Shown here: positions 21,687 through 33,589 of the stretch, one piece after another
Layout: every line of letters starts with the position of its first letter
Position numbering within the stretch: position 1 is the first letter of the stretch
Assembly (NCBI GenBank): GCA_021229015.1
Contig: CM037792.1
Span: forward strand, 5,151,876-5,215,875
Direction: 5' to 3'
Length of the DNA stretch: 64,000 nt
Origin: Solen grandis
Lineage: Eukaryota > Mollusca > Bivalvia > Adapedonta > Solenidae
Notes under the pieces: generated by a model
What the model saw: only the letters and a program-made list of their open reading frames with translations
Told to the model about the DNA's origin: nothing
Database searches by the model: none
Program-made: the position numbers and the translations under genes

Positions 21687-22012
21687 CCATGAGCAGAAAT
21701 AATCATTTTAATCCCTATAATACTGTGTGTGTCAACTGTGAAAGAATTAAAATGCAATTGCATAATCTGAGACCAGGCGGGGAAAATGAAATGTTTGGAT
21801 GTTGTTGTTATTCAATGTTACGTACAGAAGCTTGAAATCTTCAAAATTCGAGTCAGACCCAGGATAACCTTCTCAGTTTACACTGACCATTAATCAACAA
21901 GGACATGTGTTGACACAGCATGATAATGAAGCATGTCAACCTGACTTCTCAACTAATTAGAAATATTGACAGTCTCACCTCTGTACAATAATCACCAGTA
22001 TCATCCCTTTAC

Positions 22013-22098
22013 CATAGGGGTCAGTAGTTTGACTCCTGACACACATAGACTAATAGTATTAGTCTTTGAGTGTCAGGAGTCAAACTACAGACCCCTTT
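22013..22098. repeat. Perfect-arm inverted repeat (hairpin), about 85 bp
   Basis: The left arm ggggtcagtagtttgactcc...tgacac is mirrored by gtgtcagg...caaactacagacccc, with a short self-complementary centre (gactaatagtattagtc). Arms differ at very few positions. No TTAA or other target duplication is evident. Confidence 0.8.
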
Positions 22099-22159
22099 GG
22101 CCATTACATGGACTTAAAAACTTCAAACACAAATTTGATTTGTTAGTTTGGGATTAAGG

Positions 22160-22260
22160 TCTCACTGAGAAAAACATGGTATGCTGCAGCCAGGAACCAA
22201 ACCCATGACTGCCAGGACATGTTCAGTAGATGCTCTTGCCACTTGCCAGCTATCAGGACT
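22160..22260 (-). mobile_element. tRNA-like SINE head fragment
   Basis: The minus strand contains an A-box-like ggcaagagcatctactgaac and a B-box-like tcatgggtttggttcctgg in tRNA spacing. There is no recognisable SINE body, so this is a weak call. Confidence 0.35.
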
Positions 22261-22889
22261 AATGGCCACTATCAGGATTGTGATTTATATTGATGAACTT
22301 ACCTAAATAACAGTGATAAATCAACACTGTTAAGTATCCCAAGTTTGTTCAGCAACAAATTTGCTTTGTACCAGTATTTGGATCCCTTCTAACTACCTAG
22401 CAATAAATTAGCTATAAAAATACTAACCAGTTAATTGCTCTAGAGATCCTATCTAATGTTTACCGATATATTCAAATTATGTAATCAGATTATCTAATAG
22501 CTACACAGGGATATCATATGATGAATGGTTGACCTGCTTTACAAAAAGGAACATGTGGCTTTGAATTGGATACCATTTGCGAGCATTGTTCTATAGTCAT
22601 TAATGGGAAACAATCCCCTAATACCTTGTGTAAAGGGATTATAAACAGTATAAATGGAAAGGTCCATTAACAATTCTCTTTAGCACTGTCACTAAGTCGC
22701 GATCAATGGCTACTTTTAACACCCTCCAGATCTTATTCATAGCTGCAAGCCTTATATGTTTTCTTTAAGAATTTAGAATTCACTTTGGATGAACAGTGAA
22801 TATTTGACTGTCACTGCGTATTCTATGTTTAATTGAAACTATTTCATACCAATTGAATAACAAGTTTTTATAAATGATACTCATTCTTC

Positions 22890-23025
22890 TAGTTGGTTCC
22901 TGGTTTAGGCCAGTACTTTGCATCTGGAAAGGTCAAAAAAAGGGTCTTGCCCCAGTGGGGTTCTAACCCCAAAATCTTAAGATTTGGCGTCAGTCATGAA
23001 TACCTGTCACTGACCACAGCATCCA
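22890..23025 (-). mobile_element. SINE copy, family 3
   Basis: The minus strand reads a degraded tRNA-like head, a B-box-like ggggttagaaccccactggg, then gacctttccagatgcaaagt and ggcctaaaccaggaacc. This is collinear with the plus-strand copy at 24600-24760. Confidence 0.55.
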
Positions 23026-23039
23026 CTTATTTTCACACA

Positions 23040-23345
23040 CGTGACACACCTTTGTGTTATGACAAACACTTCTGTAAAGTTTTATGAAAATCCATTCATA
23101 GCTATTAAAGTTATAGAGCGGACACGAAGATGTAGCCTATGAAAACCAAGATGTAGCCTATGAAAACCAAAGACAATTTCTAACAACTCCAGTGACCATG
23201 ACATTTCAAGGGTGGATATGGTTGATGCACATGACACACCCTTGGTTTATGAGGAATACTTCTGTGAAGTTTTATTGAATCCATCAATGAATGTCCAAGT
23301 TATAGAGCAGACAGATAGAATGACAGACGCGCGCAAACCTATAGT
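23040..23345. repeat. Diverged dispersed repeat, two units, with a 24-bp tandem duplication
   Basis: Two similar units both contain cttctgtaaagttttat or cttctgtgaagttttat followed by aagttatagagc and gacagacgc-like ends (23040-23120 and 23215-23340). Between them gaagatgtagcctatgaaaac occurs twice in tandem. Confidence 0.65.
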
Positions 23346-23379
23346 CCCTGACTGGTTTCACCGGTGGAGACTAATAAAT

Positions 23380-23640
23380 CTGTTGTTGTTGTTGTTGAAA
23401 TGGGGTTTACCGTCACTTCGATAGTATTTCAATCATATAGCGACGTCCAGCTAATTACAGATGGAGGAAGACCCCGAGTACACGGAGGCATCCGGGTAGA
23501 ACCACTGACCTACCGCAAGCCAGCTGGAAGGCTTCCTCACATGAAAAATCCAAAGTCCCTACCGGGATTCGAACCCACAGCGGTGAGTGGCTGAGAGATT
23601 TGTAGTCCACGACTGTAACCGCTTGGCCACGGCGGCCCCC
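23380..23640 (-). mobile_element. SINE copy, family 1, nearly full length
   Basis: On the minus strand: a tRNA-like head with A box gtggccaagcggttac and B box gggttcgaatcccgg, then a body with gtgaggaagccttccagctg and ggggtcttcctccatctg. The end gaaatactatcgaagtgacg is followed by a CAACAACAACAACAACA tail. Flanks aataaatc and aataagtc may be a target duplication with one mismatch. The tRNA-like promoter, body and short simple tail define a SINE; reverse transcriptase would come from a partner LINE. Confidence 0.88.
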
Positions 23641-24599
23641 AAATAAGTCACTGTACATTTGTTAATGTAGAACAAAATGTTGAATTTTGTCTCTGGGGAA
23701 ATTTCATATATAAATTGCAGGATTTTAATAGTGAATTTAAAAAATGTCATTATCTGTTGAATCTGTTAACTATTTCACTTAACAATGAACTTACATTAAT
23801 CATACAGTGGAAAAAATATATTTTATAGGATAATTATAATTATTATTTTAAGTTTGTGCTCACATTGTACCTGAAAATAACTTAGGAAGCAGTCTATACC
23901 AAATATTTGGTGTTTTTACTGAGCTTAAAAAATAGGGGGGTCAGGTAATACATACCGGGTACTGTTATTACTTGATATTTTTATGGTTAGCCTATAATAT
24001 TATGACATTGTGCATTTTTATGTTTGGTATGGTACATGAATAATTTTTGAATAGCTTGTTATGAAATTTGTATCAAAATTACATACTTTACCAAGAATTC
24101 TAATATTTTATAAATGGGGAAAAAACATCAAACTGCATGTAATATGAAAATTTTCTTCATAAATATAAAAGAATATTTTATTAAGTTTTCGATTCTCTTA
24201 TGTTTTTAATATGTTTTCCATTTGATATATGCCTTAGGTATATAATAAATCAAATCATGAGAAAATATTGGGAATTTAGATGATTTTATAGCAGTTTTTA
24301 TATGTATACCCCCTCATAATTTATGAAAGCATTTCAATACGGGTTAGATAGACTAAAAATCATTTAATTCTTAGAATCTGTGGTTCAAAATTTCTTATAT
24401 CACACGGAATGCTTTCTTTAAATGTATAAAATAAAAAAAAAACCCAAAGAAATCAGAATTTCAAAATTCATGCATTAGGGTTCCACTACCTTAAATCGTT
24501 TGATAATTTTTACAAAATTAAGAGGTTCTTTGGTTTTCAAGGTAGAGAAACAAATGCTCAGAAAGTACTGGTAGGTACAATAGAATTGAGTGACTATGC

Positions 24600-24760
24600 C
24601 ACACACAGCTAAAAAGAGGGCCAGTAGATTCAGTGGTAGAACACCTGACCGTGGATCTGAAATATGTTTGAAACTCACTGGGAGCAATAATCTCTCATGA
24701 CCTTCCAACATGTGAAGTGCTGGTCCAGCCCAGAAACTGTTGAGAGAATGTAATATCTCA
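24600..24760 (+). mobile_element. SINE copy, family 3
   Basis: The A-box-like segment gattcagtggtagaacacct is followed by a decayed B box (gtttgaaactcactggg), then ctctcatgaccttccaacat and gctggtccagcccagaaact. This is a tRNA-derived element, not a functional tRNA, because the B box is mutated and no acceptor stem forms. Confidence 0.6.
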
Positions 24761-25163
24761 CTTACTGAGTGGGAGTCACTTATCTAGGGCCAGAATAATT
24801 AAAAATATGTTCGTTTGTACTGCTCCGATTGACCCATCAAAATAGCCCCTACTAAAAATTTTTTTTTGGTTTTTGAGTTGTTAATTTTTTGGGGGAATCT
24901 TTGATAATGGCCTAGTAATCAAGCCACACTAGATAGCTGTATGATGAAGAAAAAAAAGGTAAAATGTTCCAACCAATCATGGACAAAAGTAGCAACACAG
25001 CTCATCTATACTGATTGATCAATCCACAGTATATCTGGACTTTGACTATCACAGATCAATAGCAGTAAATTTGGAGATTATGTCTACTGAGACATTAATA
25101 GCGACAGGCTGCTTAAACACGCAGCATGCTATAAAAGCATATGGCTCAGCCTTCTATACACTG

Positions 25164-25643
25164 TAGAGCTGGGTATCACCAGCAAAAATGTATCACAATG
25201 TATCACGATATTGTAGGCTCGATACGGTATATCACGATACTTGATATTATATGAATAATGTAGTTCTGACATGGACAACTTACAGATTTCTGTTGTAAAT
25301 TAGATTTCAGCATCCATGTTGCTGTGCAGATTAGGCACATGGAAAAATAATAGAAAAAATGCATTTTTAAGTTAATTTTTATTTTAAAAAATCTTATTTG
25401 ATTTTATTTTGAAATCTAGTCTACTAGTCAAGGCAACAACGACTTAAGGAAATAGACACTTTATGCTTAAGATATAAGTGGCAGGGCAGTTAAGCGGCAT
25501 ATTAATTTCGCTGGATTACACAAAAAACTTCCGTCCATTGAAGTATCATTTGAGAATCAATTCTTGAGGTATGAATCGCAATTCTGCATCATCTGCCATA
25601 AATGGCAATATATCGTTGCATCGATGAAATCGACCCAACTCTA
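25164..25643. mobile_element. hAT-like MITE, 480 bp, perfect 8-bp target duplication
   Basis: The element starts TAGAGCTGGGT and ends ACCCAACTCTA, imperfect inverted ends. It is flanked on both sides by ATACACTG (25156-25163 and 25644-25651), an exact 8-bp duplication typical of hAT insertion. Inside are cgatacggtatatcacgata and atatcgttgcatcgatgaaa blocks. No transposase is encoded. Confidence 0.88.
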
Positions 25644-26054
25644 ATACACTGATGTGTCAAATAAGGAGTTTAGTACATGTAGTGCTAGGAACTGAATCTA
25701 TTTGACATCTTCATCTGCCCAATATACTAGCTTAGTAATATGTCAACCCTTAGCATTAAATATTCATACTGCATGACAAAAACATGATATACTATATCTA
25801 AAGGCCTGTGTTGAACACTGCTTGAATTCCACCTAAAAAAATTTTTTTTATTAATTATATATGCATAATAATTACATAGAAACATATTTCTATGTTCTTG
25901 TTCACAAAGTATTCAAGTATTAACTCAGTGGACATAAATTACTATCTGAATAACTAAAGATTATTTACAAGTATTTGGAAATGAAATTAAAAAAATATAT
26001 ATATATTTAGTGCAGGTTGGTAGAATTCAAGCCAGGCATGTTATCAATCTACTC

Positions 26055-26088
26055 TGTTAAAATGAGTCTATATGAAATAAAAGGTTGC
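26055..26088 (-). mobile_element. Relic terminal fragment resembling family A MITE
   Basis: The string aaaatgagtctatatgaaat followed by aaaaggtt resembles the family A right end (aaaatgagtctatatgaggg aaagggtt) with changes. There is no hairpin nearby. Confidence 0.5.
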
Positions 26089-26697
26089 ATTTTGATACTC
26101 AAAACAAAACTCAAGCCATATTATTAATAAATGAAGAAACTGAAACAGACACGTCCTACCCTGTGTCAACCAATATGAAAGCTCAGCAAAAATAGAAAAA
26201 ATACAAGAAAGATGAGATATAAACAGATACCAGAAAAACAAACTGATACATCATAAAAACTGACACAAACATTTGTCCAAGTACTAGAATATATCCGTGT
26301 AGATCCGTTTGAGGTCCAAACAAACATTATGTTCACTCCAATACTATACTGTGTCATTAAGTGTGACAACACAAATCAGTTGAGAGTGTACACTGCATTT
26401 CTATATCCAAATCCTGTGAAACTTTTCATTCCACTGTTTAATCCCACTAATGTCAAGAATTCCGATTGTGTACACCCTGAGGATGTTGAATATTTTTTCT
26501 CCAGCTGATTTTGACAGCTGGAAAAACTGACATGGATTGTAAACGTGGCCACAGTAATTATAGCAGATAGGGTTTAAATTTACACACCAAGTGTATACAT
26601 GTGTAAGGGTTTATCTAACAGACAGCCACAGCTATACTGAAGCACAAAGAAATGGCTTCACTGAATAGAGTGGTCACACCTGGGCAACGTGATCACC

Positions 26698-26930
26698 TTA
26701 ACCCTTTCCCTCATAGAGGAAACCATGAAAAGACCTATGCAAACAACATAAAACCAGATCAGCCTGCGAGTAACTCGCAGGCTGATCAGGTTTTATGCTG
26801 TTCGCTGCTCCTCAGTGGTAGGACTTTATAATTAAATTTGGTAAGGTTTAACTGTGGTTTTCTGCAGATCAGGCTTTATGTGGTACCTATTGAGTGCGTC
26901 AAAATGAGTCTATATGAGGGAAAGGGTTAA
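26698..26930 (-). mobile_element. piggyBac-type hairpin MITE, family A, copy 8
   Basis: TTAA-bounded (26698-26701, 26927-26930), reverse orientation, intact ends and hairpin. About 10 bp (ctggaaatga in other copies) are missing to the right of the hairpin. Confidence 0.9.
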
Positions 26931-27563
26931 ACAGTTATTCAGTGTTGCTCCATTGTTATATGGCACTATATTCTATGTCCATGTGTAGATTACTGTAATA
27001 TTTTCAGCATTAAAGCAAGTGACATCAACTAAACATATTTCATCTTTTTTCTTTTAAAAAGATTTCAGATCCAATGTTCAAATGCATTATATTGGAAATT
27101 GCACCATAAGGGGAGAGTATTCTAGCTATAATGTATAAACTAACAATCAGTCTCAGAGTGAAACATTAATTAACTTTGCTAAATAAGAAATATACATGAA
27201 TTTTAAAGCCGAATTTTTATTCAGACAAATTTAACAAACCTTACAATTTTTTTCTTCCGTTTATTCATGGCATTAAGTCAAACTGGTGTGGTTATTGTAT
27301 TCATATTTTGGCTTTTGCACTGTCAATGAACACCGTTTTGTTTACATGAAAACAAAAAACAACATTTAATGTCATGGCAGACTTTTAACCAGGATATTAC
27401 AATCACAAGGTACACAACCACTGTAACTTCAGAGTCATGACCGTGAGAATCCAAAATAAACTGGACTTTGACACATATATCCCCTTGTTAAACAAATGAT
27501 AATGTCAAACCTTTCCAATAAAGTGCATGAGGTATCCTGTGAAACCACCTTTATTTATTTCAA

Positions 27564-27890
27564 TCTTTAACAAGAGCTGTCCATAAGACAGCGCGCTCGA
27601 CTTTTCTCAGTTGCTAAGACACAGTTTTATGGATTTTAAAAGTATGGTACATATCAATGATGATATGTTCTAGTTATAGTAGAAATTATTCTATCACCTC
27701 CAATAAACAAAAATGACATTTTTAACTGGTGAAATTAGCATGCAGAATCAATTTGAGAATGTGGTGTGCTGATCCGCCAACTCCAGTGCTAAAATCTGAA
27801 ATTGTAATTGGTGAAATTAGCATGGAGAATCAATTTGAGAATGTGGTCTGCTGATTCACCAACTGCAGTGGTAATATCTGAAATTTGTAA
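27564..27890. repeat. Dispersed repeat with about 82-bp tandem duplication, ending at gap
   Basis: It begins acaagagctgtccataagac agcgcgctcgac, a motif I associate with dispersed bivalve repeats. Two tandem units start with ggtgaaattagcatg at 27728 and 27810, a period of about 82 bp. The second runs into the N gap, so the real copy number is unknown. Confidence 0.7.
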
Positions 27891-27990
27891 NNNNNNNNNN
27901 NNNNNNNNNNNNNNNNNNNNNNNNNNNNNNNNNNNNNNNNNNNNNNNNNNNNNNNNNNNNNNNNNNNNNNNNNNNNNNNNNNNNNNNNNN
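27891..27990. other. Assembly gap (100 N)
   Basis: Exactly 100 N, probably a placeholder of unknown true length, directly after tandemly repeated sequence. Confidence 0.99.
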
Positions 27991-28558
27991 ATATACGGAT
28001 GAAATATGAAACACACAGGTACAGATTAAATCTGTCTATGCGACATACATATAAAAAATTGTATTGTTACAATTATCTCCTTGCAAACTTGATTTCGTTC
28101 GACAATATTTATTAACTTTTTTTTTTAACAGGTTTTGTTTATCATTGCATATATAACATAACGTATGCTCTTCACATCTTTATTTCTGATCGATTTGGAT
28201 GATGCCAGCTACAACAGTGACTCGCCAAATCCAGGGGTAGTATAGGCAGTAGGCGAAGTCCTCTTGTCGACTTACACCCACCACAGAAGTAACGGTTAAA
28301 TGTAAGGGTTGCAGTTGTGGCTGCAGCTGATAAATTTTCTAGAAAAATTAAGACGCTGATATTTTCTTTTTCTTCTCTCGGAGCCCCTCTGGAAATCAAA
28401 ATCAGCATCGTGCGACTGGGGCTGCAGGTTGTATCCCACTGTATCAAGTCTAGCCTTCGGAGTCTTTGAAGCCCCCGTTTATTGTCTCGGGGTCCCCTTG
28501 ATTAAGCCCCAGGGGTAGGCTATTGCCATTGTGACATTGTAACATAGGGGAACGACCT

Positions 28559-28728
28559 CAGACGGACGGAAACTTCAGACGCTTAGGCTTCACAGGGTAA
28601 GCGTGCATGGTGCCTAATCGTGGAAGCTTCAGGAAGCCGATCATCAGAGCGCCCTGGTCCTCAGACAGCATAGGGATAAAAAAGCAAGCCTTATTTGGAA
28701 CAGACATTACTGGACTGATTTCCCTAAC
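28559..28728 (-). CDS. Candidate terminal coding exon, unknown product
   Basis: The minus strand gives an open segment after a possible acceptor (ttgttgtttcgttag), ending in PRLGTMHAYPVKPKRLKFP then SV and TGA at 28559. Codons are rich in G/C third bases (CTG, ATC, GGC, TTC, AAG) against an AT-rich background, which suggests selection for coding. No domain is recognised. It could be the 3' exon of an unidentified minus-strand gene or a pseudogene. Confidence 0.3.
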
Positions 28729-29929
28729 GAAACAACAACCTACATTTGTATATAACGAATGCGATTTTTGAACCTTTTTTTCCAACGAAAAATTCAGTCA
28801 TTTAAAATGATGATGTCGGGGCGGACGTCTGGCGTCAGCTCAGGTTGACCTTTTTTAATCTACTAAAAACTTCTAGGGTCATTAAATTGCTTCAACATTT
28901 GGACAGTTGTTACAGTGGATGGACCCCGTCATCTTTGTTTGACTGGGGAACAGTTGGACTTGAATTTGATCTTCTTTTAATGAAAAAAAACAACAACAAA
29001 AACGTCCATTAATACCATCAGGATATGCATTGCATAGTGATTCTTGAATGTCCAAATCATTATCTGATAATATTTTAAGATTCTAAATTTTTATTTTACG
29101 CCAGACAAACGAAATCTTTCAAAACGTATCCTAATTTTTTTAAAGTATTCACGTAAGCTTTTTGTAAATTAATATTTATGTCTCTTTCGCTTCATGACAT
29201 AGAATTTTTAACGACGCCTATTCAAATTTTCAAAGCTTTTAATGCTTTTCCTACCAAATGGGTAAGTACAAATCTTCCAGTAATCTATTCAAGATTGAGT
29301 CAGCACTGTCACGTCTTAGATATAACCAGTAACACAGATATAGTTCATCGTCACCAATATTTCTTTTTTTTTTATTTTGTAAAACACACTGTTCGAAATG
29401 ATTTAAGATGTGAAAATATAAAAGCATTAAACGGATGTTGACATTAAATTTTCATTTAAAAATATTTTCTAGAATATTCAATTCCATGGAGGCAATCTAA
29501 TATTTTATTACTCTACAATTTGTTTAATTTGCAATGGTTAAATCTCCTTCTTTCTCAGAAGTTGTCTTTAATCATGGACTCGCATGATGATTTTATCGTG
29601 TATTAAAGGTTTTATTGGGTGATTTTTTCACCTGATCTGTCACAAGAAAACTGTTAAGGGCAAAATAGTAATCGGAATATGTTTTTAGCAGTAATTATCG
29701 TCTTTATAAAATGCACATACTTCTCTTTTGTTTTTGTTATTTTCTCGCCTATGGCGGTGATTGGAAACCTCGGACCTTTATTCTTTCATGCGATACTCTA
29801 TATAGCAGGCATGGAACACTCTAAAGTACTTATGGTAAAACCCAACCTTATAGCCATATCTAATATCGGTCACTGGATGGTAATATTTCTGTGACTCTTT
29901 GTCAAGACATCTAAAAATAAATAAATAAT

Positions 29930-29930
<1 letters not shown>

Positions 29931-29967
<37 letters not shown>
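29931..29967. repeat. (AG)n microsatellite
   Basis: About 18 AG dinucleotides without interruption. Confidence 0.98.
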
Positions 29968-29971
<4 letters not shown>

Positions 29972-30551
29972 TTCAACGTCTGCTTGATTGTGGGGAGATA
30001 ATCCATACAAAACGTTAACACTGATTACTATAGAGTTTATTTATATTTCTTTAAATATAAACAAACAATTTAGATATTGAGAAAAATAGTGGGAGAAAGC
30101 TACAATATATGGTTCTGTTGCAAATTCACAAAGACATCTAACTTCATCATAAAATATGGAGAACATTCAGAGGAAATAATCCATGGTTGTCAAAGAAGAT
30201 AACTCATGAAAACAAGTGTTTTGTTTTTCACTTCATATAGGGTTTTAAAGGTACACAATAAATATCCCTTTACTTTACTTAGTTTTGACATCTTTAAGTG
30301 GTAATGGCTGTTAGAATGGGATGACTTTAATGACGAATCTAACAATTATAATCCTTTGGACACTATAGTGTTTTATGTAAGGTTTGGTGTGGTGCATCGT
30401 GTAGATGATTATGTTTTTTCTTTTTTCCTTTTAGAACTGTCGTGTACGATAAGTGTGATTGCTTTTCAAAGCGTGGCTACTGCATTTTTGAGCAGTTATC
30501 ACATTTAATAAGACTGTACGTAAAGCCAATGGATTTTGCACACAAATTACA

Positions 30552-30691
30552 ACTTCTGTCTATTATTGTCTGGGCTGATGTCAAAGAATTCTTCCTGGCG
30601 GACAGATCCTGTATCTCCATCAGACAGGTGCTCAATATCGCTACTCATAAGGAACAGTATAGACTCTAACACTTTTCTCCAGTGACTAACA
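30552..30691 (-). CDS. Candidate coding segment, unknown product
   Basis: The minus strand is open from a possible acceptor (gtatgttag) and reads HWRKVLESILFLMSSDIEHL, then SDGDTGSVRQEEFF, closing at TAA 30552-30554. Just before the stop is a possible donor (GTAATT), so it might be an internal exon. The plus strand has a competing open segment after a pyrimidine-rich acceptor (ends 30438). I do not recognise either product. Only one strand can be right, and both may be chance. Confidence 0.25.
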
Positions 30692-30841
30692 TACGTCGAT
30701 TATTTGGATTATTTGGATAGATTAGAGACGCGCCTTGTATTTCACTAATGCCTCCAAAGTTCGATTCTGCCGACATACGCCATCATCCACACAAAAGATA
30801 GTGGTGTATATTCCGTTAACACCGGGATTACGATCAACAAA

Positions 30842-31225
30842 ATGACATTCGCTCGCCATTATTCGCATACACTCGCAATGGGTAACCGTAATAAGATTGC
30901 AACTCTATCGCATAAATTCGTAGCGATCGCGTGCGATCGCAAAGCTCGATATCGATGTCATATAACTTTGAATGCGAATGGTCTCAATTTGGTCACTCCA
31001 GGCTCTCATCAAAAACATGTGAACGCTGTGAAACTATATTCGAGTCCGATTGAGACATATGTAACCACCAAGATCGATTATAAAAGAGGCTACAATTTTA
31101 GCCACAATTTGCTCGCAAATGAATTGACGCAAATCAATGATCAAGGTAGCAAGCGAAATCGATTTGTGCGAGTAGCAAAAGATTCACAATCGCAGAAGTC
31201 GCTATTGGATAACAATTCGGTGTAA
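30842..31225 (+). CDS. Uninterrupted 127-codon ORF in a CpG-rich block, doubtful
   Basis: ATG at 30842 to TAA at 31225. The product is basic, without signal peptide, membrane segment or known motif. The block holds roughly 28 CpG in 380 bp, and two GCGATCGC palindromes at 30923-30930 and 30933-30940, in otherwise CpG-poor sequence. Frequent CGA, CGC and TCG triplets suggest a repeat-derived composition that removes stops, rather than a gene. Confidence 0.2.
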   Translation: MTFARHYSHTLAMGNRNKIATLSHKFVAIACDRKARYRCHITLNANGLNLVTPGSHQKHVNAVKLYSSPIETYVTTKIDYKRGYNFSHNLLANELTQINDQGSKRNRFVRVAKDSQSQKSLLDNNSV

Positions 31226-31754
31226 GTGGGACCCTTTTCATGAGGAATGTAAAATGAATAATGCTTTCATTACACCAATGAAACACGTGTATCAATGTTA
31301 TACTCCAAGGTGTCAGTAAGTTAATAGAAAAAATAATAGCACTACAAATCAGATAAAAACATTTCTGTATATTCATTAGAACCTTTTAATTCTCATACTC
31401 AAATTCTTCTGGATTTGATATTATCTCCTTTGGAGCTGTGTGAGATTAATCTTAATGGCGACACCTTTTTACGGAACCACTAAGGGAATGGATAAAAACG
31501 TCCACCACAACCATGCTTTAAAGCCAGTAGCAATACACCAGACAAACTGCAAAGTATCAGGTTTACAGTGACCTTAGATCACCGTTGACAAATAACATGG
31601 TGACACCAGGTCAAGATGTCCTAAAAATACCTTGTCATGAATATGCAGACTGCTCAGCTTTATGCAAGAACATATTTGAAAAATCTACAGACGCGGCAAG
31701 AAGTAATAAGACTATTTCTGTACTGTTTCCTGATAAATTATCAGAATAAATAAC

Positions 31755-32062
31755 TCTTAATAGCTCAGTTGTCGCTTTGCGTTCGGGAGGTCCGGGATTC
31801 GAAAAACAGCTGGGGCACTTCCTCCGGTGACCGTGTCAAACCAAAGACTCGGCAAAATGGGGTTTCTGTGGTTTTTGAGTGCTCAGTATTGGTTCTACCC
31901 AGGAACTTGTGTCCCGTGTATCGGTGCTATACACCGGGCACATAAAAGAACAAAGGGGTTTATTCGCAAAATGAGCTGGGGTATCGCACCTGGACTCCCT
32001 TTTATTCAACTACTGTCTCTGTAGCCGGGTACAGGTATTTGGTGATAAATCAATAGGCAAGA
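31755..32062 (+). mobile_element. SINE copy, family 2, near full length
   Basis: The degraded tRNA-like head has A-box remnant aatagctcagttg and B box gggattcgaaaa. It is followed by a body with tggttctacccaggaact, gtgtatcggtgctatacacc and gagctggggtatcgcacctg, ending gtagccgggtacaggtattt then ggtgataaat. A reverse fragment of the same 3' end lies near 51261. The 65-residue ORF across it is not a gene. Confidence 0.75.
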
Positions 32063-32984
32063 AATTGTTATGAACAAGTCAGTATTTAAATAAACACTAA
32101 GTAGGTATATAATATAGGTAAAAAGGAATCTAGATAATGCTTACGTAACACAATGAAATATTGGATTACACATCGGATACATATTCTATTTAAACGTTAA
32201 ACGAGATACTTGTATGGTTTTCAAATTGCATTATAATAAGAAAACAAGGAATAATGAAAACAATAAATAAATGCTTATTACCTGAGGAAGACTTAAAAAT
32301 TCCTTTGTGGAAAATTTATTGTTCACGTTCATATAACGTTCAAAATGGGGTGTTGCACTTGTGTTTTGAATAATATGTTGGTCAGTGATTGGTCAGTCAG
32401 TCTAAATGTAAGCGTCCGAAATCAAAGTACTGAAGATAACGAAAACATTACTTTGCTTAACTATACATATACTTAATTAACTACAATAACTAAAAACAAC
32501 TAATCTACAATAATTCCTGACCCTTTGTGATCTCTTCCGATGCTGTCCTTCAGCCAAAAGATAATAAAAATGAAAAAAAAACAAACAAAAAAAAAAAAAA
32601 AAACAGGCCCCAAACGAAGGAAATGCTTGACCATAAGGTCTAAACTATGGCCATGATAAGCAGACAATGATTGCTAGCCATTACAATAAAAGAACGAAAA
32701 AGAAAGAAATGAAATCAATTAAAAAACTCTGTAAAGTAAGATTTCCATCAATAAGGTTATTATGCACTAAAAATGCAACGACTATTTTCGTGAGGTAGAT
32801 ACATAAAACATATATAACTTAAGTCAGTTAGGAGAAAATGATGAAGGAAATGTATATATGATAGACACAAAACTACATTATAATGTAACTAAAATTAATA
32901 AGTCGATTCCACCCTACCGTCGTACCACTTATCCGGGCAGCAGTATCACGTAAATCATGGTCTGAACCTGAGTAATATGAAAAG
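32063..32984. other. No gene recognised
   Basis: AT-rich sequence with an A-rich run at 32575-32603. No splice-supported exon is visible. Confidence 0.3.
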
Positions 32985-33180
32985 TACTATATAATCATTA
33001 ATTTTCACGGGGAGCTGATTTTCGTCGATTTCGAGGATGGCAGCTTATCCACGAATATTAATGTCTACAAAAAACTGACCATTTCTTAATCCTCGCGTTC
33101 CACGAATATTTGTACCAACGAAATATACCTTATAACAGTTTCCACGAAAAAAGTAATGATTTCACAGTATAATTTTGGGA
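32985..33180. mobile_element. Short TIR-like dispersed repeat (CACGAATATT family), copy 1
   Basis: The left end tataatcattaattttcacg is roughly mirrored by the right end cgaaaaaagtaatgatttca. The body repeats ttcgtcgatttcg, ccacgaatattaatg and cacgaatatttgtaccaac. A related but one-sided copy lies at 57655-57790. Confidence 0.55.
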
Positions 33181-33434
33181 TTGATAGGTAAAGAGTAACG
33201 TATACTGAAAGAGGATTTGAAAAATTTTGAACATATGTATGTAATTTTTCTCAGGGCTAACTTAGCCTATTGATTATTCGTAAAAGTCACAAAACGATAG
33301 TTTCAATGTTTCAATTGTCAATTTAACAATGTTTCGTACGGCGCTTTAAAGCATTCAGTATCAATCAATGATTATAAAAACTGATTTCTATGTACAAAAT
33401 CAACATTAGTCGCTTCCACTTTCTCTAAACAAAC

Positions 33435-33589
33435 TTAAGGTAATGTCCCCTGTAATGGTTCCGCTATGTCTTCGACCACTTAACCTCTACCAAGATGACC
33501 AAGGAACATTAGGAAACCTTGGTTTTCTCCATATAATGCCATGAGGTAGCTGAAGCTGTAGCTGAATCATTACAGAGAAATTACCTTAA
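33435..33589. mobile_element. TTAA-flanked MITE, family B, copy 2
   Basis: It begins TTAAGGTAATGTCCCCTGTA and ends AAATTACCTTAA. The internal ccaaggaacattaggaaacc block matches copy 1 at 16771-16932. Arms have more mismatches than copy 1, suggesting an older insertion. Confidence 0.85.

Noticed and set aside
31827..32024. 65-codon ORF
   Set aside because: It lies wholly within a SINE body.
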